A DNA stretch of 64,000 nucleotides, taken from the NCBI RefSeq assembly GCF_030997045.1, contig NZ_CP116899.1, positions 2,491,501 through 2,555,500 on the forward strand. The letters run 5' to 3'. Source of the stretch: Microbulbifer sp. TB1203 (GTDB taxonomy: Bacteria > Pseudomonadota > Gammaproteobacteria > Pseudomonadales > Cellvibrionaceae). The position numbers and the translations under genes are program-made. Of the stretch, positions 1-7,621 are shown one piece after another; the first letter of the stretch is position 1, and every line of letters starts with the position of its first letter. The notes under the pieces were generated by a model. It did no database searches and was not told the DNA's origin. It saw only the letters and a program-made list of their open reading frames with translations.

Positions 1-2
1 TG

Positions 3-569
3 ATTTTTGTCAATCCGGAGGCAACCCAGCGCTACTTGATTGGCGACCACTGGTTCGGTGACGGGCGCCGTTGGGTGAACATGGGGACAGAAGACTACAA
101 CCGCCTGGCAACTATGCTCACAGAACGCCTGCACGCCCCCGCCAACCCGGGAAGCAGCGAAGGCTATATCGAGCGTATGCAAAAGCGGTTCAGCCCGGAA
201 GAGGTGCTGCCCTTTCCGGAATATGCCGGCGATGTGCCTATACCCGAAACGTCGCCCGGCAGGGCCGAAGAAACTCCGGTCAGTGAAACATTCACCATCC
301 GAAGCTCCGGGCGCTCACCAGCGGCAGGTTCCGTCAAAGCCGAACGGGTTGAAATGCCCGATTTCGACAGTGTGGCATCTGAGCGGGAAGCAACCACTTC
401 ACCCTCAACCAAAACCCCACCTCTGAATCGTCCATCCGAAGCACCTGAACGCACTGTGGTCGACTCCGCAGGTAACCGCCGAAAGAATGAAACCCCTAAC
501 TTATGGCCGTGGCTTCTAGCCATAGCTGCGCTCGCTTTTGCTTTTATTCGGACAGGAAATAACAGCTGA
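3..569 (+). CDS. C-terminal part of unidentified protein with C-terminal membrane anchor (5' partial)
   Basis: The reading frame is open to the left window edge, so the true start lies outside. What remains is about 189 residues. A compact opening part includes GDHWFGDGRRW. A long hydrophilic stretch rich in Pro, Ser, Thr and Glu looks disordered. A single hydrophobic helix (LWPWLLAIAALAFAFI) ends a few residues before the stop, with RTGNNS after it. This suggests a tail-anchored or C-terminally anchored protein whose soluble part faces one side of the membrane. I do not recognise the family. No terminator is obvious behind it, and the next gene starts about 370 bases later. Confidence 0.6.
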   Translation: MFVNPEATQRYLIGDHWFGDGRRWVNMGTEDYNRLATMLTERLHAPANPGSSEGYIERMQKRFSPEEVLPFPEYAGDVPIPETSPGRAEETPVSETFTIRSSGRSPAAGSVKAERVEMPDFDSVASEREATTSPSTKTPPLNRPSEAPERTVVDSAGNRRKNETPNLWPWLLAIAALAFAFIRTGNNS

Positions 570-937
570 GTCATAATTCGGGCGAGCGCGCGGCCACTGG
601 CAGCGCACCTTGTGCAGTGCCACCCAAATTGATGGTAATCAAGCAGTCTCGGCGATTCTGCCCTCAATCATCTGCAGCGCCTCGCCGACCCTGTCTCACC
701 CCAGTGAAATTCGGATGAGCTGCCGCTCCCGGCTCGACGCAATTCGCATACTGTATATAGTCTTATTTATAATATATATTTGCGGCAAACTCGCTCCATG
801 GGAGCGGTACCAAAATCCCCCGAGCAAAAAGCAAATCATACCTTGCCATTTGCAAAAGGCATATTTATCATATAAAAAAATAGAACAGTCACCGAGCCGG
901 AGAACCGTGACTCTCCGCCACAATTGAGCCAGTTTTC
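570..937. other. Intergenic region ahead of the galactonate genes
   Basis: No convincing gene. The segment around 745-860 is much richer in A+T than its surroundings. A short hairpin (CGGAGA/TCTCCG, about 899-917) lies just before the dehydratase start in the presumed leader. No clear Shine-Dalgarno precedes that ATG. Confidence 0.5.
743..773 (+). promoter_or_regulatory. Candidate sigma-70 promoter for the galactonate genes
   Basis: A perfect -10 hexamer TATAAT sits at 768-773 inside an A+T-rich block, with a weak -35 candidate (TTCGCA, 743-748) about 19 bases upstream. It is the best promoter-like signal in the gap, about 165 bases before the dehydratase start. No regulator gene for this operon is in the window. 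Confidence 0.35.
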
Positions 938-2671
938 ATGAGCGACAACAAAAAACCCAAACGCCGCAGCCAGCTGAGCTACGGCAAGCTGGACAAGGAC
1001 GGCTTTATCCACCGCTCCTGGATGAAGGCACAGGGCTACCCGGACCACTGTTTCGACGGCCGTCCCATCATCGGCCTCTGCAACACCTGGTCGGAAATCA
1101 CCCCCTGCAACTCGGGCCTGCGCGAGCTGGCGGAATACGTCAAGCGCGGCATCTGGGAGGCCGGCGGGGTACCGCTGGAATTTCCGGTGACCAGCCTCGG
1201 CGAGACCCAGATGCGCCCCACCGCCATGCTGTTCCGCAACCTGCTGGCGATGGACGTGGAGGAATCCATCCGCGGCAATCCCATCGACGGCGTGGTGCTG
1301 CTCGGCGGCTGCGACAAGACCACCCCGGGGCAGCTGATGGGCGCGGCCAGCGTCAACCTGCCGACCATCGTGGTCTCCTCCGGCCCCATGCTCAACGGCA
1401 AGTTCCGCGGGCGCGATATCGGTTCCGGCACCGACGTGTGGAAGTTCTCCGAGGCGGTGCGCGCCGGGGAAATGCCCGTGGAGGACTTTATTGCCGCGGA
1501 GAGCGGCATGTCCCGCTCCCGAGGCGTATGCATGACTATGGGCACCGCCTCCACCGTCTCCAACCTGGTGGAGGCCATGGGCCTGTGCCTGCCATACAAC
1601 GGTTCGCTGCCGGCGGTGGATGCGCGGCGCCAGGCGCTGGCGCATATGAGCGGGCGCGAGATAGTACGTCTGGTGGAAGAGGATATCCGCATCCGGGATA
1701 TCGTTACCAAGGAATCCCTGATCAACGCCATCAAGGTCAACGCCGCCGTGGGCGGCTCCACCAACTCGGTGATGCACCTGCTGGCCATCGCCGGGCGCCT
1801 GGAGGTCGAGCTGGAACTGGAGGACTTCGACCGCTACAGCCGCGACCTGCCGCTGATCGTCGACCTGATGCCCTCCGGCCGCTTCCTGATGGAAGACTAC
1901 CATTACGCCGGCGGCCTGCCCGCGGTGATGAAGAAGATCGCCCCCCACCTGGAACTGGGCGCCACCACCGTCAGCGGCGTGACCCTGGGCGAGCAGATCG
2001 AATCCGCCGAGTGCTATAACGACGAGGTGATCCGCAACCTCGACAACCCGGTGCGGGACAACTCCGGCATCTGGGTGCTGCGCGGCAACCTCTGCCCCCA
2101 GGGCGCCATCATCAAGCCCAACGCCGCTTCCCCTGAACTGCTCAAGCACACCGGCCGCGCGGTGGTGTTCGAATCTATCGAGGACTACCACGCGCGCAAG
2201 GACCTGCCGGAGCTGGATATCGACGAGAGCTGCATCATGGTGCTCAAGGGCTGCGGCCCCAAAGGCTATCCGGGTATGCCGGAAGTGGGGAACATGGCCC
2301 TGCCAAAAAAGCTGCTGGAAAAAGGGGTAAAAGACATGCTGCGCATCTCCGACGCGCGCATGAGCGGTACCGCCTTCGGCTCGGTGATCCTGCACGTGGC
2401 ACCGGAAGCCCACGCCGGCGGGCCGCTGGCAGTGGTGCGCGACGGCGACCTGATCGAATTCGACGGCGAGGCGCGCAGCCTGAACCTGAAAATCTCCGAC
2501 GAGGAACTACAGGCGCGACTGGCCGAGTGGCTGAACAACAAACCGGAATCGCCCTACCAGCGCGGTTACGCCAAGCTGTATGTGGACACAGTATTGCAGG
2601 CGGATAAAGGAGCCGACCTGGACTTTCTGGTCGGCGGTTCCGGCGACGAAGTTTCCAGAGAATCCCACTGA
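938..2671 (+). CDS. IlvD/Edd-family sugar-acid dehydratase (probable D-galactonate dehydratase)
   Basis: A 577-residue member of the IlvD/Edd Fe-S dehydratases, which remove water from aldonic acids to give 2-keto-3-deoxy acids. Visible motifs are the cluster-ligand region GGCDKTTPGQLMGA, the GVCMTMGTASTVSNLVEAMG block and NAAVGGSTNSVMHLLAIAGR. The N-terminus and length resemble the arabonate/galactonate sub-branch rather than IlvD of valine synthesis. The stop overlaps the next start (ATGA), and the next two genes are 2-keto-3-deoxygalactonate kinase and aldolase, so D-galactonate is the most likely substrate. The classical DgoD is an unrelated enolase-type enzyme, so this would be a non-homologous replacement. 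L-arabonate or D-fuconate cannot be excluded. Confidence 0.85.
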   Translation: MSDNKKPKRRSQLSYGKLDKDGFIHRSWMKAQGYPDHCFDGRPIIGLCNTWSEITPCNSGLRELAEYVKRGIWEAGGVPLEFPVTSLGETQMRPTAMLFRNLLAMDVEESIRGNPIDGVVLLGGCDKTTPGQLMGAASVNLPTIVVSSGPMLNGKFRGRDIGSGTDVWKFSEAVRAGEMPVEDFIAAESGMSRSRGVCMTMGTASTVSNLVEAMGLCLPYNGSLPAVDARRQALAHMSGREIVRLVEEDIRIRDIVTKESLINAIKVNAAVGGSTNSVMHLLAIAGRLEVELELEDFDRYSRDLPLIVDLMPSGRFLMEDYHYAGGLPAVMKKIAPHLELGATTVSGVTLGEQIESAECYNDEVIRNLDNPVRDNSGIWVLRGNLCPQGAIIKPNAASPELLKHTGRAVVFESIEDYHARKDLPELDIDESCIMVLKGCGPKGYPGMPEVGNMALPKKLLEKGVKDMLRISDARMSGTAFGSVILHVAPEAHAGGPLAVVRDGDLIEFDGEARSLNLKISDEELQARLAEWLNNKPESPYQRGYAKLYVDTVLQADKGADLDFLVGGSGDEVSRESH

Positions 2672-3627
2672 TGAACAACCCAACGGGAAATATTTCAAGC
2701 GATACCGGCGAATTGGTGGCGGTGGACTGGGGCACCAGCAGCTTCCGCCTCTCCCTCCTCGACGGCGAAGGGCGATTACTGGAACAGCGGGTTTCCGGCC
2801 GCGGCGTGGGGCAGATGCGCCGGGAAGAGCTTCTGCCCTTTCTGCTCGGGGAAATTGCCAAATTGCCCGGCCGCGCACGGACACTGCCTGTCATTCTCTG
2901 CGGAATGGTCGGCTCCACCATCGGCCTGCAGAATGTGCCCTACCAGCCGTGCCCGGTGGACCCCCAGCAACTGGCCGCCTCCCTGGCGCCGTTGGAAAAT
3001 GCGGACCTCAATGCCCGTATAGTTCCCGGTCTCAGCACACGCACCGCCGGTGGCGAACTGGAAGTGATGCGCGGCGAGGAAACACAGATTGTCGGCTGGC
3101 TGGCGCAGGCCTCGGAAGAGGAGCGCCGGTCGAGCTGGCTGTGTCTGCCGGGCACCCATGCAAAGTGGGTGAACATTGAGAAGGGCGAGGTGCAGCAATT
3201 CAGCACCGCTATCACCGGGGAACTCTACGCGCTGCTCAGCAATCACAGCGTGCTGGTGCAGGGCGACCAGAAGTTCTCCCGCGAGGCATTCGATTCGGGA
3301 GTCGCCACCAGTGACGAAAACCCCGACCTTGTTTTCAATCTCTTCTCCGCACGAACCCGCGTACTGGACCAGCGGCTGCCGTCTTCCGAAGCCGCGGCCT
3401 ATTTGTCAGGGCTGCTGATCGGCAGCGAGATCCGCGCGCGCCTCGACCTGGCATCCGCTGCCCCCGGCGCGGATTCGACGGTCCACCTGATCGGCGACCT
3501 GCACATCACCGAACTCTACCAGCGGGCCCTGGCCCACCGGGGTATCGGCAGCCGCCAATACGAGGGCGCAGACCTGGCGCTGAACGGTCTGCGGCAACTC
3601 TATCAACAGAGCAGAAAACATGACTGA
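2671..3627 (+). CDS. dgoK: 2-dehydro-3-deoxygalactonokinase
   Basis: A 318-residue DgoK-family kinase that phosphorylates 2-keto-3-deoxy-D-galactonate to the 6-phosphate. The N-terminus carries the ASKHA-type phosphate loop (AVDWGTSSFRLSLLD, about residues 17-31). The middle has the family stretch GEETQIVGW and LCLPGTHAKWV. Its start overlaps the dehydratase stop by one base, and its end overlaps the aldolase start by 8 bases, so translation is probably coupled. It sits as step two of the De Ley-Doudoroff pathway, between dehydratase and aldolase. Confidence 0.9.
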   Translation: MNNPTGNISSDTGELVAVDWGTSSFRLSLLDGEGRLLEQRVSGRGVGQMRREELLPFLLGEIAKLPGRARTLPVILCGMVGSTIGLQNVPYQPCPVDPQQLAASLAPLENADLNARIVPGLSTRTAGGELEVMRGEETQIVGWLAQASEEERRSSWLCLPGTHAKWVNIEKGEVQQFSTAITGELYALLSNHSVLVQGDQKFSREAFDSGVATSDENPDLVFNLFSARTRVLDQRLPSSEAAAYLSGLLIGSEIRARLDLASAAPGADSTVHLIGDLHITELYQRALAHRGIGSRQYEGADLALNGLRQLYQQSRKHD

Positions 3628-4255
3628 ACAACCGATCGTGGCAACGGGTGCGCCGCACCTGCCGATGGTGGCCATCCTGCGCGGCATCACCACCGCGGAA
3701 ATAGTTCCTGTCGCCGAGGCGATTTACCAGGCGGGTTTCCGCTATATCGAAGTTCCACTCAATTCACCGGACCCGCTGGACACCATCGCCAAACTGGTGG
3801 AGCACTTCGGCGATCGCGCCTGCTGTGGTGCGGGCACGGTGACCACTGAGCGGCAGGCGGAGGAAGTGGCCGCGACAGGTGCGCGCCTGATTGTTTCGCC
3901 GAACTGCAACCCGCGGGTGATCCGCCGCAGTCTCGAGCAGGGAATGACCGTGATGCCCGGCATCCAGACTCCCACCGAAGCCTTCGCCGCCATAGAGGCG
4001 GGTACAGAATATTTGAAACTCTTTCCCGCCGCCCACCTGGGGCCGGAATACGTAAAACATCTCAAGGCGGTGCTGCCGCCGGAAATCCGCCTGCTCGCGG
4101 TGGGCGGGGTGCATCTGGACAATATGGCGGACTTCCTCCGCGCGGGCGTCCACGGCTTTGGCATCGGTGGAGATCTCTATAAGCCGGGACGAACGGCGGA
4201 GGAGGTGGCGGAATTGGCGGAACGCTATATCCGAAAATTTTTAGAATTCAAATAG
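3620..4255 (+). CDS. dgoA: 2-dehydro-3-deoxy-6-phosphogalactonate aldolase
   Basis: A 211-residue KDPG/KDPGal-type class I aldolase (TIM barrel). It splits 2-keto-3-deoxy-6-phosphogalactonate into pyruvate and glyceraldehyde 3-phosphate. The Schiff-base lysine is in YLKLFPA (about K133). The acid residue in YIEVPLNS (about E44) and the phosphate-binding GVHGFGIGGDLY near the C-terminus are present. The LNS after IEVP and the LGPEYVK stretch fit the galactonate version rather than Eda. The gene overlaps dgoK. A paired REP-like palindrome follows and separates it from the symporter gene. Confidence 0.9.
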   Translation: MTEQPIVATGAPHLPMVAILRGITTAEIVPVAEAIYQAGFRYIEVPLNSPDPLDTIAKLVEHFGDRACCGAGTVTTERQAEEVAATGARLIVSPNCNPRVIRRSLEQGMTVMPGIQTPTEAFAAIEAGTEYLKLFPAAHLGPEYVKHLKAVLPPEIRLLAVGGVHLDNMADFLRAGVHGFGIGGDLYKPGRTAEEVAELAERYIRKFLEFK

Positions 4256-4258
4256 AAC

Positions 4259-4350
4259 CGTAGGATGGGCAAAAGACCGCGAAGCGGTCGTGCCCATCAC
4301 CCGGCGCCAATTGATGGGCACGTCGCTGCGCTCCTTTGCCCATCCTACGG
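4259..4350. repeat. Paired REP-like palindrome (GTAGGATGGGCAAA family)
   Basis: Outer arms CGTAGGATGGGCAAA (4259-4273) and its complement (ending 4349) enclose two inner stems, one of them GACCGCGAAGCGGTC. The right half matches a single copy at 44484-44520 (GGAGCGCAGCGACGTGCCCA), so this is a dispersed family. It lies inside the presumed galactonate operon and may shape mRNA stability between aldolase and symporter. Confidence 0.8.
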
Positions 4351-4400
4351 CTGACTGAACAAATAATAGATAGAGCAATTACATAATAACGAGGTAAATC

Positions 4401-5957
4401 ATGGCGATGACAAGTCTGGACCTGGCGGTATTCGCCGGCTACTGTATTCTGCTTCTGGGCTTCGCCTGGTGGATATCCCGGGAGAAGGCCGGCCACCAGC
4501 GCAACACTTCCGACTATTTTCTGGCGAGCAATGCGCTGCCCTGGTGGGCCGTAGGCACTTCACTGATCGCCTCGAACATTTCCGCCGAGCAGATCATCGG
4601 CATGACCGGTTCAGGTTACGCCATCGGCCTCGCCATCGCCTCCTACGAGTGGATGGCAGCCATCACGCTGATCATTATCGGCAAGTATTTCCTGCCCACC
4701 TTTCTGGAACAGAAAATCTATACCATGCCCCAGTTCCTGGAGCAGCGCTTCGACCACCGGGTGCAACTGGTAATGGCTTTCTTCTGGCTCGCCGTCTACA
4801 CCTTCGTCAACCTCACCGCGGTACTCTACCTGGGCGCGCTGGCGATCAAGACGATTACCGGTGTGGAGATGTTCTACGGCATGCTGTTCCTGGCCGTTTT
4901 TTCCGCCGCCTACTCCCTTTATGGCGGTCTCAAGGCGGTGGCGTTTACCGATATCATCCAGGTGACGCTGCTGGTATTCGGCGGCCTGATGGTCACCTAC
5001 CTGGCCCTGGATACCATTGCCGATGGCCAGGGGGTGTTCGCCGGTTTCGGTATATTGCTGGAACGGGTACCGCAGAGTTTCGACATGATTCTCTCCCCGG
5101 AGCACAAAGATTATGTCAGCCTGCCGGGAATCTCCGTGCTGATCGGTGGCCTTTGGGTGATGAACCTGTCCTACTGGGGCTTCAATCAGTACATCACACA
5201 GCGGACGCTGGCCGCGAAAAGCCTCCGCGAGGCGCAAAAGGGCATAGCCCTGGCCGCCTTCCTCAAACTGCTGATGCCGATACTGGTGGTACTGCCAGGC
5301 ATCGCCGCGCTGGTACTGGTACCCAACCTGGAGAAGCCGGACCAGGCCTACCCGGAAATGATGAAACTGGTTCCCGCCGGACTGCTGGGGCTTACCTTCG
5401 CCGCGCTGGTTGCCGCCATCGCCTCGTCCCTGAGTTCCATGGCCAACAGCGTGTCCACCATTTTCACCATGGATATCTACCGCCAACTGGCCGGGACCCA
5501 ACGCAGTGAAAAACACCTGGTGCTGGTCGGCCGCACCGCCGCACTGACCGCGATGGTGGTGGCGATGGTGATCGCCGAGCCGCTGCTCGGCAAGCTCGAC
5601 CAGGCTTTCCAGTATATCCAGGAATTCACCGGCTTCTTCACCCCCGGCGTGGTGGCCATTTTCCTGCTCGGATTTTTCTATAAAAAGGCCAACGCCCTGT
5701 CGGCACTGGTTGCGGGTATCGGTTCCGTAGTGCTGTCGGCATTGGCTCGTATCTTCTGGCCGGAACTGCCGTTTATGGATCGGGTGGGGCTGATATTCGT
5801 CGCCTGCCTGCTGCTCGGCATGCTGGTGGCGGGAAAGGAGAAAAATCCCAAAGCCATCGAAACAGGCTCGGTGGACTACTCCACCAGCAGCGGCTTCAAC
5901 CTTTCCGCACTGTGCATCAGTCTTATTCTCGTCGCCCTCTACTACACCTGGTGGTAA
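4401..5957 (+). CDS. Sodium/sugar symporter of the SSS family, vSGLT-like (probable galactose transporter)
   Basis: A 518-residue inner-membrane SSS transporter with about 14 helices. It follows the Vibrio Na+/galactose symporter vSGLT closely. The sugar-site residues keep their places: N59 and Q64 in SNISAEQIIG, E83 in YEWM, N262 and Y264 in GFNQYI, K289 in FLKL, and Q in FQYIQE. One vSGLT contact (Ser91 in YEWMSA) is Ala here. A good ribosome site (GAGGT) lies before the ATG. With the upstream dehydratase, kinase and aldolase, the likely job is galactose uptake, with galactose dehydrogenase and lactonase supplied from elsewhere. Uptake of another hexose is possible. Confidence 0.88.
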   Translation: MAMTSLDLAVFAGYCILLLGFAWWISREKAGHQRNTSDYFLASNALPWWAVGTSLIASNISAEQIIGMTGSGYAIGLAIASYEWMAAITLIIIGKYFLPTFLEQKIYTMPQFLEQRFDHRVQLVMAFFWLAVYTFVNLTAVLYLGALAIKTITGVEMFYGMLFLAVFSAAYSLYGGLKAVAFTDIIQVTLLVFGGLMVTYLALDTIADGQGVFAGFGILLERVPQSFDMILSPEHKDYVSLPGISVLIGGLWVMNLSYWGFNQYITQRTLAAKSLREAQKGIALAAFLKLLMPILVVLPGIAALVLVPNLEKPDQAYPEMMKLVPAGLLGLTFAALVAAIASSLSSMANSVSTIFTMDIYRQLAGTQRSEKHLVLVGRTAALTAMVVAMVIAEPLLGKLDQAFQYIQEFTGFFTPGVVAIFLLGFFYKKANALSALVAGIGSVVLSALARIFWPELPFMDRVGLIFVACLLLGMLVAGKEKNPKAIETGSVDYSTSSGFNLSALCISLILVALYYTWW

Positions 5958-5997
5958 GGGCCACAGGGAAACCCCCATCGCTGTAAGCGCATCTTTC

Positions 5998-6024
5998 AGC
6001 CCCTGCCAGCAGGGGCTTTTTTTT
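5998..6024 (+). terminator. Rho-independent terminator after the symporter
   Basis: An 8-bp stem AGCCCCTG / CAGGGGCT with a short loop is followed by eight T residues. It ends the galactonate/symporter unit. Confidence 0.9.
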
Positions 6025-6051
6025 GCCCAGGGTAAACGCGGGGCCGCCCTT

Positions 6052-6226
6052 AGAGCCTGTTCATAATCTCCTGATGAAGTTGGCAGACCGGGTGGGATGG
6101 CCCTTTGCGGGACCGTATGAGGCAGGGATGCCGATTACGAGCGTACAGGGATGTATTCACAGCGTGTCCCGCAAAGGGCCATCCCACCCGGTCCCGCTGA
6201 GAAGTGCAAGATTATGAACAGGCTCT
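6052..6226. repeat. Nested inverted-repeat element, conserved-loop type, copy 1
   Basis: Outer arms GAGCCTGTTCATAATCT (6053-6069) and its complement (about 6209-6225) enclose a perfect 27-bp inner inverted repeat (6087-6113 and 6166-6192) around a 52-base loop. On the minus strand the loop begins ACGCTGTGAATACATCCCTG. The same loop start occurs in the element at 25184-25297, whose stem sequence is different. The right outer arm touches the marC stop codon. Confidence 0.85.
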
Positions 6227-6864
6227 TACAGACCTCCCTGCTGAAGCAGAAACAGCCACCGCTCCACCCCTTTCAAAATCATATCCACCGCAAAGGAACC
6301 GGTGAACAGTGCGGTGATGCGTCCGGCGATTTCCACGTAACGCTCCACGTAGCGCTCGTGGCGGGTCTGCACCCAGTCGTGGAGAATTTTCAGCAGGATC
6401 ATGGAAATGGCAGCGACGACTATGGCCAGTGTTATGGCGAGGGAGGCAGCGGGGGCGCCGACACGGCTGCCGGCGATCACCGAGGCGCTGATAGTGCCCG
6501 GACCGACGATAAACGGCATGGCGATGGCCCCGGCCACTTCTCGGGACTGCGTACTCATGACATCCACCGGCGGCCCCATGCCCAGGATCAGGCGGGTTCC
6601 GATAATCAGGAAAGTCATTCCGCCAAAGATCATAAAGGCCAGGAAGCGCACCTGGAACAGATTGTCGAAAATCCGCTCGCCGAACCAGGCGAACAGCAGA
6701 AAAACCAACAGGCTGATCAGGAAAGCGCGCACGATCAGCTGGGTGAAAAGCCTGAGCTCCACCCGCTTGACCAGATCCAGCAGGTAGATGCTCATAATGA
6801 ACGGATTCAGCAGTACCAAGAGCAACAAAAAGGAGTTGGCAAACTGCTCCCAATCCAGATTCAT
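6226..6864 (-). CDS. MarC-family integral membrane protein
   Basis: A 212-residue protein with about six transmembrane helices matching the MarC/UPF0056 family. The conserved N-terminal NPF motif (LLVLLNPFIM), the IGTRLILGM stretch and the central AIAMPFIVGPGTIS segment are clear. The family's transport role is unproven despite the 'multiple antibiotic resistance' name. The start overlaps the last base of the slipin gene, placing it third in an nfeD-slipin-marC operon. The stop codon lies in the arm of a palindromic repeat. Confidence 0.85.
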   Translation of the reverse strand: MNLDWEQFANSFLLLLVLLNPFIMSIYLLDLVKRVELRLFTQLIVRAFLISLLVFLLFAWFGERIFDNLFQVRFLAFMIFGGMTFLIIGTRLILGMGPPVDVMSTQSREVAGAIAMPFIVGPGTISASVIAGSRVGAPAASLAITLAIVVAAISMILLKILHDWVQTRHERYVERYVEIAGRITALFTGSFAVDMILKGVERWLFLLQQGGL

Positions 6865-7619
6865 TATTTTCCTTCAGCCTGTTTGAGCAGCGGCCGGATC
6901 AGGTCCAGCGGCAGCGGGAATACGATGGTTGAGTTCTTTTCCCCGGCCACGTCGATCAGTGTCTGCATATAGCGCAGGGTGATGGCGTTGGGATTTTTGG
7001 ACAACTCTTCCGCGGCTTCGGTGAGCTTCATCGCCGCCTGGGCCTCGCCCTCTGCGTGGATCACCTTGGCGCGACGGGAGCGCTCCGCCTCCGCCTGGCG
7101 GGCGATGGCGCGGATCATGCTCTCGTCCAGGTCGATGTGCTTGATTTCCACATTGGTGACCTTCACACCCCAGGCGTCGGTCTGCTCATCGAGAATCTTC
7201 TGGATATCGATATTGAGCTTGTCCCGCTCCGACAGCATCTCGTCCAGCTCGTGCTTGCCCAGCACCGAACGCAAGGTGGTCTGCGACAGCTGGCTGACCG
7301 CCTCGTGGTACTGCTCCACATTGATGATCGCCGACTGCGGGTCCACCACCCGGTAGTAGACCACCGCGTTGACCTTCACCGAGACGTTGTCCCGGCTGAT
7401 TACATCCTGGGTGGGCACATCCATCACCACCACGCGCAGGTCCACCCGCTCCATGGTCTGGATCACCGGGATGATGATGATCAGCCCCGGACCCTTCACC
7501 GCCTGGAAGCGGCCGAGAAAAAACACCACCGCGCGTTCGTACTCGCGCATGATGCGGATGGCGTACATCACCAGCAGTACGACTGCCGCGATCAACAGTC
7601 CGATAAAGTAACTGAACAT
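6864..7619 (-). CDS. Slipin (stomatin-like SPFH/band 7 protein)
   Basis: A 251-residue SPFH protein. One N-terminal helix (about residues 4-22) anchors it in the inner membrane. The band 7 domain follows with MREYERAVVFFLGRF, GPGLIIIIPVIQ and DVPTQDVISRDNVSV. A charged coiled-coil region (AIARQAEAERSRRAKVIHAEGEAQAA) and a C-terminal hydrophobic patch (STIVFPLPLDLI) complete the slipin pattern. Bacterial slipins pair with a long NfeD protease, which is exactly what lies two bases upstream. Together they probably organise a membrane microdomain and its proteolysis. Confidence 0.92.
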   Translation of the reverse strand: MFSYFIGLLIAAVVLLVMYAIRIMREYERAVVFFLGRFQAVKGPGLIIIIPVIQTMERVDLRVVVMDVPTQDVISRDNVSVKVNAVVYYRVVDPQSAIINVEQYHEAVSQLSQTTLRSVLGKHELDEMLSERDKLNIDIQKILDEQTDAWGVKVTNVEIKHIDLDESMIRAIARQAEAERSRRAKVIHAEGEAQAAMKLTEAAEELSKNPNAITLRYMQTLIDVAGEKNSTIVFPLPLDLIRPLLKQAEGK

Positions 7620-7621
7620 CG

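Noticed and set aside
610..927. Small plus-strand frame before the dehydratase
   Set aside because: Covers the A+T-rich promoter region, no ribosome site, no recognisable protein pattern.
836..2413. Long antisense reading frame opposite the dehydratase
   Set aside because: His/Gln/Gly-rich shadow typical of high-G+C coding DNA; the plus-strand dehydratase is intact and recognisable.
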